From: Acidobacteriota bacterium | GTDB lineage: Bacteria > Acidobacteriota > Vicinamibacteria > Vicinamibacterales > 2-12-FULL-66-21 | Reading direction: 5' to 3' | Length of the DNA stretch: 6,530 nt | Assembly: GCA_013817065.1 (NCBI GenBank) | Contig: JACDDJ010000117.1 | Span: forward strand, 1-6,530 | Shown here: positions 1 to 5,147 of the stretch, piece by piece | Position numbering within the stretch: position 1 is the stretch's first letter | Layout: every line of letters begins with the position of its first letter | The notes under the pieces: generated by a model | Told to the model about the DNA's origin: nothing | The model's input: only the letters and a program-made list of their open reading frames with translations | Database searches by the model: none | Position numbers and translations under genes: made by a program

Positions 1-175
1 GCTCGAAACGATTGAGCCGGTCGGCGTCCATCGCGACGTCGACCGGAAGCACCTTGAGCGCCAGTTCCCGCCCGAGCTTCGTATCGCGCGCGCGGTAGAC
101 CTCGCCCATGCCGCCGGCGCCAATGGCCGCGAGGATTTCGTACGGACCGAACCGGGTTCCGGAAGAGAGGGCCAA
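1..175 (-). CDS. Serine/threonine protein kinase, N-terminal part (runs off the left edge)
   Basis: Minus-strand frame of 58 codons read from TTG at 175 to the window edge. It begins LALSSGTRFGPYEILAAIGA and continues with the glycine-rich ATP loop GAGGMGEVYRARD and the subdomain II lysine in ELALKVLP. This is the N-lobe of a Hanks-type (PknB-like) Ser/Thr kinase, which phosphorylates proteins on Ser/Thr; catalytic loop, activation segment and any sensor domain lie outside the window. TTG at 175 is chosen because acidobacterial kinases of this type usually start a few residues before SGTRxGPYEI, and because a TATACT box lies just upstream; there is no good ribosome binding site. An ECF sigma factor, a frequent companion of such kinases, is also in the window but about 4.3 kb away and not in the same operon. 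Confidence 0.9.
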   Translation of the reverse strand, partial: MALSSGTRFGPYEILAAIGAGGMGEVYRARDTKLGRELALKVLPVDVAMDADRLNRFE

Positions 176-184
176 AGTAGCGCG

Positions 185-190
185 AGTATA
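185..190 (-). promoter_or_regulatory. Possible -10 box of the Ser/Thr kinase gene
   Basis: The minus strand reads TATACT here, with nine bases between it and the TTG start at 175. If used, the transcript would be leaderless or have a leader of only a few bases, which fits the absence of a Shine-Dalgarno sequence. No convincing -35 box sits 16-18 bases upstream, so this is a suggestion based on one hexamer. Confidence 0.35.
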
Positions 191-284
191 ACGTCTGGGC
201 GTGGTCTGCCGGCCTGGGCAAAGCGTTGCTCCGGGTCGAGTGAGCGAGCGACCGGAATGGAGCCGCAGCGTAATGAGGTCGCCA

Positions 285-307
285 GGCGGGGTGCAGAGGA
301 CCCCGCC
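285..307. repeat. GC-rich perfect hairpin
   Basis: GGCGGGGT (285-292) pairs perfectly with ACCCCGCC (300-307) around a 7-base loop. Neither strand has a T-tract after it, so it is not a standard intrinsic terminator. It lies in the stretch between the kinase start and the esterase, where I see no firm gene. Role unknown. Confidence 0.5.
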
Positions 308-309
308 GA

Positions 310-382
310 TACAGCACGATCTGCATGAATGGTCCTGGCGTAGACGATCATCGTCCTGCTCATCCTGCTGACGGGCCTGTAA
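310..382 (+). pseudogene. Possible remnant of a DUF3309-like small membrane protein
   Basis: Two adjoining frames together give Y-S-x5-G-P-G-V followed, after a one-base shift near 346, by IIVLLILLTGL and a TAA stop at 380. The pattern (Tyr-Ser, Gly-Pro-Gly, a run of Ile/Val/Leu, then Gly-x-Leu at the end) resembles the C-terminal half of DUF3309 proteins, which are very short membrane peptides of about 50 residues. The N-terminal hydrophobic half is not recognisable. The match is short and low-complexity, so chance is a real alternative. Confidence 0.2.
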
Positions 383-503
383 GTCGCGGCTGGTTTGCGG
401 CGGTCAGCGTCAGGAGGAGCCGGCTCAGGCGCCTTGCGGAAGATGGAAACGCGCTGGCGGCCAGGATCCTGCCTGTCGTAGAGGACCCGGCGGCCAGGCC
501 TGC

Positions 504-761
504 GCGGCCGCGTATACTTGTGCTGTCTCGGGGGCGAGCGCGACGTCGAATAACGGGTATTCCGTTAACCGGAAGGTGGGAACGCGCGGCGAAACCGCGT
601 TCATGCCTGGCGGGATCTCGACGACACTGCCGCGGACGGCTGAGAGGAACGCCGTCTCGTATCACCTCGAACCGGAGTCGGAGGAGCAGGACGACTCCTA
701 GGAGCCGTGGCCGTTCGTGGTCCTGAAGAAGCGGAAGCCGAAACGCAAGAGGAGAGGGTAA
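504..761 (+). pseudogene. Coding-like frame with an internal TAG, ending TAATG into the esterase gene
   Basis: This frame reads as balanced protein for about 65 codons (for example SNNGYSVNRKVGTRGETAFM) with mostly G/C third positions, while the other plus frames are arginine-rich. It meets TAG at 699-701, then continues EPWPFVVLKKRKPKRKRRG to TAA at 759-761, whose last base is the first base of the esterase ATG. The very basic tail and the TAATG junction look like a genuine 3' end translationally coupled to the next gene. No good start codon is visible and the upstream part (372-503) is Cys/Arg/Gly-rich and unlike protein. I do not recognise a family. It may be a decayed gene with a nonsense mutation, or a chance open frame. 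Confidence 0.22.
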
Positions 762-1615
762 TGAGATCGCTGGTCCTGGCGCTGCTCGTCCTCGCTTCGA
801 CGCCGGCCGCCGGCACCGGTCAGCATCGCAGCCTCGGCCCCGACGTGCGGATGCACTCGGCCTTCGCGTCGAAGTTTCTCGCGAAACCCCGCGACATCAT
901 CGTCTGGCTGCCTCCCGGCTACGAGAAGGAGCGCGACCGGCGCTACCCGGTGCTTTACATGCACGACGGCGCCAACGTGTACGTCGAGTGGCGCATCGAT
1001 GATATCGTCAAGCCGCTGATCGCGTCTGGTGAGGTCGAACCGCTGATCATCGTGCTCGTGCCGAACGGCGGCCAGCAGCAGGACCGGTTCGAGGACTATA
1101 CGTGGACCAAGCCGCCGAGGGCGAAGTTCGGCGGCAAGGCGGAGGCCTACGGGCGGATGCTCGTCGAGGAGTTGAAGCCGTTCATCGATCGGGAATACCG
1201 GACGCTGCCCGACGCCGCCAACACGGGAATGGGTGGCGCCTCCCTCGGCGCGCTGGTGTCGCTCCACTTCGCCCTCGCGCACCCGGACGTGTTCGGGAAG
1301 CTGATGTTGATGTCTCCGGCGCTGTGGTGGGACGACAGGCTCCTGCTCCGGGATGTCGGGAAACTGAAGGCGCGACCCTCGATCAGGATCTGGCTCGACG
1401 TGGGTCAGGCCGAATCGCCGTCCATGATCCGGGACGCACAAGCGTTGCGCGACACCCTGGCCAGGAAGGGCTGGAAGCGGGACGCGGACCTCACCTACTT
1501 CGAGCTGCCCGACGGCCGGCACGACGAGGCCTGGTTTGCCAGGCGCGCCGGCCCGGCGCTGAAGTACCTGTTTCCGGGGGGATCCGTAAAGCGGTCCGGG
1601 GCGGCGGCCTGGTGA
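761..1615 (+). CDS. Secreted alpha/beta-hydrolase esterase (esterase D/enterochelin-esterase type, PF00756)
   Basis: Protein of 284 residues. Residues 1-19 (MRSLVLALLVLASTPAAGTG) form a signal peptide, so the enzyme is probably exported. The fold begins around residue 45 with DIIVWLPPGYEKERDRRYPV and LYMHDGAN. The nucleophile elbow GASLG places Ser161; WLDVGQAE (about 211-218) follows a core strand and DGRHDEAWF carries the likely catalytic His254. Length and motif order fit the putative esterase family that hydrolyses carboxylic ester bonds (feruloyl/acetyl esterases, S-formylglutathione hydrolase, Fes); the actual substrate cannot be told. ATG 761 is preferred over GTG 707 because it follows GGAGAGG by a few bases and starts exactly at the signal peptide. 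The last dozen residues (GGSVKRSGAAAW) are not typical of the family. The stop is one base before the next gene fragment. Confidence 0.9.
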   Translation: MRSLVLALLVLASTPAAGTGQHRSLGPDVRMHSAFASKFLAKPRDIIVWLPPGYEKERDRRYPVLYMHDGANVYVEWRIDDIVKPLIASGEVEPLIIVLVPNGGQQQDRFEDYTWTKPPRAKFGGKAEAYGRMLVEELKPFIDREYRTLPDAANTGMGGASLGALVSLHFALAHPDVFGKLMLMSPALWWDDRLLLRDVGKLKARPSIRIWLDVGQAESPSMIRDAQALRDTLARKGWKRDADLTYFELPDGRHDEAWFARRAGPALKYLFPGGSVKRSGAAAW

Positions 1616-1616
1616 C

Positions 1617-1802
1617 GTGCGCATCTGGGATGTCTCGACGGGATACCTGAACCGCGGGAGCCTGCTCGGCGAGCACGTTCCAGCGCTCGTTTGCCTCACT
1701 CACTGCCCTTGGATACAGCCCAACGGACAAGCTGGTCGTCCTCCGGAAGGGCCGTCGCGATGCGCAAGGGCTTCAACTCATCCGAGCGCAGTCGACGAGT
1801 AG
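1617..1802 (+). pseudogene. 5' fragment of a pyrimidine dimer DNA glycosylase-like gene (PF03013)
   Basis: From GTG 1617 the frame gives V/M-RIWDVSTGYLNRGSLLGEH, which I recognise as the N-terminus of the T4 endonuclease V-like family (Pyr_excise). Intact members continue with a GEH-RELHG motif, an ILT-GKKGYS segment and a total length well over 100 residues. Here the match stops dead after GEH (codon ends at 1676); the remaining 41 codons to TAG at 1800 are out-of-frame reading of another gene. The helix that follows GEH in intact members, which is part of the active site, is missing, so the fragment cannot be active. It begins one base after the esterase stop, with no visible ribosome binding site. 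The sharp break indicates a deletion or recombination junction. Confidence 0.72.
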
Positions 1803-2258
1803 CGACGACGGGGAAATGACCTTCTGGTCCTGGGATGATGGATATGACGGTACGTGGGAAGGCGAGATCTATGGTGAGCGATATAGCGACGGTGCATGGC
1901 ACCTCATGGAGGGACAGGCGAACATCGAGACAGAAACGATGTACGCGGTCTGGGCTAACGACGTCGGACACGAGGGGCCGGGTGGTCCATATGAAGTCAA
2001 GTCTCGTGGCGCTCGAGCGTATGGAGGAATCCGGCTCGCAAGCCTGGGTGGACCGGCTCCTCTCCTCACGCCGGTGATGCAGTCCGGGAAGACTCCGAAG
2101 CGGCTCGCTTCAACGAGTGGCTCCATTGTGTGGCAGGAGGATGCGGCTGGATCGGCCTCGGTTGTCTCTCGCGGGGTCCGCTGGCACCCCAGTGCTGGAT
2201 CGGGGGCTGTACAGGCCCGGTGATGATCGGATGCTACATTGAGAAGTACTTCTTCTGA
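1678..2258 (+). pseudogene. Cys-rich secreted-type protein, 5'-truncated and frameshifted; bacteriocin-like C-terminus
   Basis: Coding character passes through three frames. Frame one (1678 to about 1970) has no start before ATG 1816 and includes MTFWSWDDGYDGTWEGEIYG and ANIETETMYAVWANDVGHEG. Removing one G near 1972-1976 moves to VVHMKSSLVALERMEESG and AWVDRLLSSR. Removing one base near 2069-2073 moves to DAVREDSEAARFNEWLHC and on to TGA at 2258. The repaired product has about 193 residues. Its C-terminal 45 carry six cysteines spaced CX4CX6CX9CX4CX7C among Gly, Trp, Ile and Leu, ending CYIEKYFF. This recalls Cys-rich hydrophobic bacteriocin-like domains (halocin C8 type), but that link is from memory of the pattern only. 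The true N-terminus, presumably a signal peptide, was lost at the junction near 1677. Alternatively the indels are assembly errors, leaving a truncated but otherwise readable gene. Confidence 0.6.
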
Positions 2259-2275
2259 ACGGGGCATGAGAGGTG

Positions 2276-2692
2276 ATGGTGACCCTACCCAAAACACTCT
2301 ATCGTGTGTCGCTGGTCTGCTACGTCGTGTTTGTGGTGATAGTGGGACTCGCCCGTGGCTTCATGGATGTCTCCGTTTCCCCCGCGATTCTCATCGGCGT
2401 CACGATAATCATCGCGGTCCTCTCCGCGTTCTTCATTCGTGACCGCGTTACTTCTGGGCCGTCCTGGCCTCCGGTCGCAGCGGCCCTGGTTTCGTCTTTG
2501 CTCACGTTGGTGGTTCTCTACGTGCTCGGTGTGCCTCCGCACTATAGTCGCGCGGTTGCGGTTCTAGCCTTCGGCTTGGCGGCTTACCCATTCGTGCGAC
2601 GGATCAACGAAGAAACACTGCCATTTCCGATGTATGCCGGGTTGTGGTTGATCGCAGCAACTGGGATCCTTCTGTGGTCGTATACCCCATGA
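2276..2692 (+). CDS. Small multi-pass membrane protein, family not recognised
   Basis: About 138 residues with four to five hydrophobic segments: roughly 10-27 (VCYVVFVVIVGLARGF), 36-54 (AILIGVTIIIAVLSAFF), 66-86 (VAAALVSSLLTLVVLYVLGV), 92-107 and 117-135 (AGLWLIAATGILLWSY). Short charged loops (RDR, RRINEE) separate them. It is an inner-membrane protein without a motif I can assign. GAGAGG (2268-2273) serves as ribosome binding site; ATG 2276 is given, but the adjacent GTG codons at 2273 and 2279 are possible, 2279 having the better spacing. It starts 17 bases after the stop of the Cys-rich gene and shares its lower GC, so the two are likely one unit. A role as immunity or export partner of the Cys-rich protein is inference from layout only. 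Confidence 0.75.
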   Translation: MVTLPKTLYRVSLVCYVVFVVIVGLARGFMDVSVSPAILIGVTIIIAVLSAFFIRDRVTSGPSWPPVAAALVSSLLTLVVLYVLGVPPHYSRAVAVLAFGLAAYPFVRRINEETLPFPMYAGLWLIAATGILLWSYTP

Positions 2693-2732
2693 GACGGGGC
2701 GGCGCCAACGAGGGGGGAAGCGCGTTATTCAA

Positions 2733-2754
2733 GGCTCTTTTAGAAAGAAGAGCC
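2733..2754. repeat. Hairpin between convergent genes
   Basis: GGCTCTTTT (2733-2741) pairs with AGAAGAGCC (2746-2754) around the tetraloop AGAA, a 9-bp stem with one G-T pair. It sits between the stop of the membrane protein gene (2692) and the stop of the convergent coiled-coil gene (2842), where a bidirectional terminator is expected. No T-tract follows on either strand, so termination is uncertain. Confidence 0.4.
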
Positions 2755-2841
2755 GACTGGCCGGCCAACACTAATGCCGAGGGAGAGGGGCACGGATCTG
2801 TCACGGCCTGACCCTCCTCCGAACTGGATCGAAAAGGTCTC

Positions 2842-3350
2842 TCACAGCAGCGGCCTCGCCATCTCCCGCCAGTTGCCGAAGACCAGTCGCAGCTTCTTGT
2901 GGCGCGCGACGCGGAGCACGCCACCGATCCGCAGCCCCTTCATCTCGGGCGCGTAGAACGCCGCGCCCGTGGACGACGCGGCGGCGAAGCTCTCGTCGAT
3001 CTCCCTCCCGAGGGCCTCGGCCTCGTCGAACAGCGCCGCGAAGTGCGAGTCTATCGCCTTCGACACCTCGCCCGCGCGCGCGAGCACCTTGGGCGCCAGC
3101 GCCTTCAGCGCGCCTTGCGGGCGTTCTCGGTCTCGTCGCTCGCGCCCTGGAAGTCCTTCGCCGCCTTCAGCATGTTCTGCTCGGCGGCCTCCAGGCCCCG
3201 CTGCGAGCGCTCCCGCGCCGTGATCGCGTCGATCAGGGCGGTGCCGTTCGCCGTCGCCGCGGCGCTCGCCGCCGCCGTGAACGCCTTGCGCGCGATCGCG
3301 AGCTCGCTGTTCGCCGTCTCGAGGTTGATCCGTGCTTCCTGTACAGTCAT
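2842..3350 (-). pseudogene. Coiled-coil protein gene with one frameshift; function unknown
   Basis: Starting at ATG 3350, seven bases after GGGGAG, the minus strand reads MTVQEARINLETANSELAIA and continues as an Ala/Glu/Arg-rich helix to ARKAR and TGA at 3105. One base later in phase, the next frame continues without a break in style: ALKALAPKVLARAGEVSKAI, then ALFDEAEALGREIDESFAAA, then KKLRLVFGNWREMARPLL and TGA at 2842. Restoring one base near 3107-3110 gives a single product of about 167 residues. Residues 1-115 look like one long amphipathic helix or coiled coil; the last 50 contain a short beta-rich tail (GLRIGGVLRVARHKKLRLVF). I do not recognise the family; such proteins are common as unnamed phage or mobile-element genes. 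It is convergent to the membrane protein and starts back to back with a transposase remnant. Confidence 0.6.
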
Positions 3351-3497
3351 CTACCGTCTCCCCATCTGCGGGATGGGGTGGAATACGCCGACCTCGGTGG
3401 CGCCTACTTCGCCCACCGCGATGCCGAGGCGACGAAAACGCGGCTCCTCCGCCGCCTCCGTGACCTCGGCGTCATCGTCGAAGTCAAAGTGGCCTAA
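3351..3497 (+). pseudogene. C-terminal remnant of a transposase
   Basis: The plus frame reads EYADLGGAYFAHRDAEATKT then RLLRRLRDLGVIVEVKVA and TAA at 3495. The pattern D-L-G-x-x-Y-F-x-R-R/D, followed by a basic helix with R-L-x-R-R-L-x-x-L-G and a short strand before the stop, is what I know from the C-terminal end of several insertion-sequence transposases. The family cannot be fixed from 40 residues. Nothing upstream encodes the catalytic domain: the frame runs straight into the start region of the divergent coiled-coil gene. I could not find terminal inverted repeats or a target-site duplication around it. Confidence 0.5.
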
Positions 3498-3676
3498 TCT
3501 GGAGCCCATCAACGATGCTGTGTTCACCAGTTTCTCTTTAGACTGCTGAAGTAATCGGCTGACGGCAAGTCACCGGTCGAGCGCAGGACGCCACCTCTCT
3601 CAAGCTCGAGCTGGCCGGAGAGTTCCCCAGGCAAGGCACGCGCCGCGACGGGTCACGATCGACGCGCTGTCGCAGG
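3498..3676. other. Stretch without a recognisable gene
   Basis: About 180 bases between the transposase remnant and the stop of the DUF5674-partner gene. No frame reads like protein, and no hairpin with a T-tract was found for the minus-strand pair that ends at 3677. It may be the 3' flank of the lost insertion sequence. Confidence 0.4.
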
Positions 3677-4033
3677 TCAGGACGTTCCCTGCTCTCGCCG
3701 CCGTCGGGCGAGCAGGCCGAAGGCGTCGAAGTACCTCAGCAGCGACGCACCGTCCGATCCGTACTGATTCGGCCCGGCGAAGTAATCCACGACCACCTCG
3801 CGGGCTCTGGCCACCTCGCGCAGCCGTGGTCGAGATCGGCGGAGCCGAGGATCGGCCAGCGTGAGGTCGAACAGCTCGAGCGCGCGATGGAAGGCTCCGA
3901 GGGAGATCTCCGGCTTTCGCGTCTTCCAACGCTCCGCGCGACTGATCTCGCTGCCGATGTTGCCAAGCTGCGCGGGCAGGGAAAGGCCCCACCATGCTCC
4001 CCCGGCCAGATCACGATGCGCCGGTTCCATCAT
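3677..4033 (-). CDS. Conserved small protein paired with DUF5674; function unknown
   Basis: Protein of 118 residues, MMEPAHRDLAGGAWWGLSLP then AQLGNIGSEISRAERWKTRK, ALELFDLTLADPRL, REVARAREVVVDYFAGPNQY and LLRYFDAFGLLARRRREQ. I recognise this as a widespread uncharacterised type: an N-terminal W-x-x-L/M-S-x-x-E/A-Q-L-x-N-I/V-G-S-E, a central helix ending ALELxDLTxADP, and VDYFxGxNxYGS near the end. It is mostly helical, soluble, with no signal peptide or membrane span. Its ATG at 4033 overlaps the TGA of the DUF5674 gene (ATGA, four bases), so translation is probably coupled; a second ATG follows immediately at 4030. The fixed pairing suggests the two proteins act together, perhaps as a toxin-antitoxin-like or nucleotide-related unit, but no catalytic motif supports a specific role. 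Confidence 0.8.
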   Translation of the reverse strand: MMEPAHRDLAGGAWWGLSLPAQLGNIGSEISRAERWKTRKPEISLGAFHRALELFDLTLADPRLRRSRPRLREVARAREVVVDYFAGPNQYGSDGASLLRYFDAFGLLARRRREQGTS

Positions 4034-4377
4034 CGGCGAACCAATCGCTGCACCAGCCGGACGATCCCTTCGCGCGCCCCGGGATCATCCACTCCCCGTG
4101 AACGATTCCCGAACGACGGACGAAGGTTGATCATGGAGTCGAACTCGAGCCAATCCGCCTCCGGCAGCTCGGGATACAGATTGATGCCCCAGAGATCCTG
4201 CTGCGCCGATCCCTCGGCGAGCAGTTCCGCCTCCTGGTCCGCGTGCAGGTCGGCATCGAGCAGCATGACGCCGCGCCTGAGATCGACTACCGCTTTCACC
4301 ATATCGCCGAATCGCGCCTGCGCCATCTGTCGCAGCTCGTCGAGACTGACGGGATCGGCTTCCGACGCTGTCCTCAT
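4030..4377 (-). CDS. DUF5674 family protein
   Basis: Protein of 115 residues from ATG 4377. The family signature is clear: VSLDELRQMAQARFGDMVKA, VVDLRRGVM, DADLHADQEAELLAEGS, QQDLWGINLYPELP, WLEFDSMINLRPSFGNRSRG and VDDP near the end. These proteins are small, about 105-115 residues, found in many bacterial phyla and have no established function. The conserved acidic and Asn/Arg residues in DLWGINLYP and SMINxRPxxGNRSRGV could form a binding or catalytic site. ATG 4377 fits family length; a start at 4401 would lie inside the tandem repeat that probably controls the gene. There is no clear ribosome binding site. It is the first gene of a two-gene unit with the overlapping gene at 4033-3677, and lies 98 bases downstream of the end of the sigma factor gene on the same strand. 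Confidence 0.88.
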   Translation of the reverse strand: MRTASEADPVSLDELRQMAQARFGDMVKAVVDLRRGVMLLDADLHADQEAELLAEGSAQQDLWGINLYPELPEADWLEFDSMINLRPSFGNRSRGVDDPGAREGIVRLVQRLVRR

Positions 4378-4389
4378 GGCAGAACCAGG

Positions 4390-4409
4390 ATATCCGATCA
4401 TATCCGATG
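4390..4409. promoter_or_regulatory. Tandem 10-bp repeat with -10-like box upstream of the DUF5674 gene
   Basis: ATATCCGATC (4390-4399) is followed directly by ATATCCGATG (4400-4409), a perfect repeat except for the last base and exactly one helical turn apart. It lies 13-32 bases upstream of the DUF5674 start at 4377. On the minus strand TATGAT (4402-4397) within it can serve as -10 box, which would put the repeat across the transcription start. This is a typical place for an operator bound by two protein copies on one DNA face. No -35 box is convincing. Confidence 0.5.
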
Positions 4410-4475
4410 CAGGCCGCGGTCATTCGAACTGGCCTTACTTGCCGGCGGCCGTCGACGACAGGAACTCGGCGTTGT

Positions 4476-5114
4476 TCACTCCTCGAAGATCACTTCGTCC
4501 ATGCGCGAGGCGGTGTCGATCAGCGCACTTGATCGTCGTCGCTCATTTCGCATTTCCTGTCCGAGTCTCACTATCGCCCGGGCCACGGTCATCCTGGCGG
4601 CATCGGCGGACGGTTTGCCGAGCGCGCGGGCAAGTTCCGGATACGTCAATCCCAGCTCGAGCCGGCCGATGAGCGCTTCCCGCTCTGCCGGCGATAGCCG
4701 GCCCAGGGCCGCCTCGTAGCGCTCGACGGACTCCGCGCCGATGGCGGCTTCGAGCGGGGAGACGCCCGGCTCGGCGAGATCGGCCTCGAGCCCCTGCGCG
4801 CGCGGACGGCGATCGGCCCAGCGGATCTGGTTCCTGATCCGATTGAGCACCGTCTGCCGGAGATAGGCGAGCAGGGCGCCCTCGCCCCGATACTCGAACG
4901 CCTCCAGTCTCTGAAACACCAGAATCAGGCTTTCCTGAACGAGATCGTCGGTGTCGATGGCGTGCCGGGCCCAGCCTGGCAGCCGTCCGGACGCCCAGCG
5001 CTTCAGCTCTGGGACGTAGCGATCGAGCAGGCGGTCGACCGCCCTCGTGTCGCCCGCCCGGGCCCGCGTGAGCAGGTCCAGTGTGTCGTCGGATTCCCCG
5101 CGGCGCTCGGACAT
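4476..5114 (-). CDS. ECF-type RNA polymerase sigma factor (sigma-70 family)
   Basis: Protein of 212 residues. Sigma region 2 spans about 25-105: AVDRLLDRYVPELKRWASGR, the core-binding stretch DTDDLVQESLILVFQRLEAF, then GEGALLAYLRQTVLNRIRNQ with the -10 recognition helix. A linker follows (SPLEAAIGAESVERYEAAL), then region 4 (about 140-190): LSPAEREALIGRLELGLTYP, ELARALGKPSADAARMTVAR, a helix-turn-helix for -35 recognition. The last 20 residues (SSALIDTASRMDEVIFEE) extend past the usual end. Acidobacterial sigma factors of this kind are often followed by a Ser/Thr kinase that may act as regulator; here the next gene on the strand is DUF5674, and no anti-sigma factor adjoins. A TAGTAT box lies 12 bases before ATG 5114, suggesting a short leader. 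Confidence 0.93.
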   Translation of the reverse strand: MSERRGESDDTLDLLTRARAGDTRAVDRLLDRYVPELKRWASGRLPGWARHAIDTDDLVQESLILVFQRLEAFEYRGEGALLAYLRQTVLNRIRNQIRWADRRPRAQGLEADLAEPGVSPLEAAIGAESVERYEAALGRLSPAEREALIGRLELGLTYPELARALGKPSADAARMTVARAIVRLGQEMRNERRRSSALIDTASRMDEVIFEE

Positions 5115-5126
5115 CGTGGGCGCGGA

Positions 5127-5132
5127 ATACTA
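5127..5132 (-). promoter_or_regulatory. Possible -10 box of the sigma factor gene
   Basis: The minus strand reads TAGTAT here, with twelve bases before the ATG at 5114 and no Shine-Dalgarno sequence between. It would give a leader of about five bases. Any -35 element would fall at about 5150-5155, inside the truncated gene on the other strand; that sequence is not close to consensus. Confidence 0.3.
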
Positions 5133-5147
5133 TCAGAACGGCGGGTG

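Noticed and set aside
325..726. Plus-strand open frame of 133 codons
   Set aside because: It is dominated by arginine and serine with no hydrophobic core; another frame of the same DNA has better protein character from about 504 on.
698..1699. Long minus-strand open frame opposite the esterase (333 codons)
   Set aside because: It is Arg/His/Pro-rich with no domain, and lies antisense to a gene with clear esterase motifs; a typical high-GC shadow.
1816..2223. Intact 135-residue protein from ATG 1816 to 2223
   Set aside because: After about 1975 this frame loses G/C third positions and protein character, while the other two frames in turn gain them and lead to a Cys-rich end; a frameshifted gene explains the data better.
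2733..2754. Intrinsic terminator for the membrane protein gene
   Set aside because: The stem is good but no T-tract follows in either direction, so it is listed as a hairpin only.
2899..3549. Plus-strand open frame of 216 codons
   Set aside because: It is antisense to the coiled-coil gene, Ala/Arg/Ser-rich, and has no recognisable domain; the transposase remnant uses a different frame.
3887..4719. Two long plus-strand frames across the DUF5674 gene and the end of the sigma factor
   Set aside because: Both are shadows of clearly identified minus-strand genes; composition is Arg/Ser/Pro-rich.
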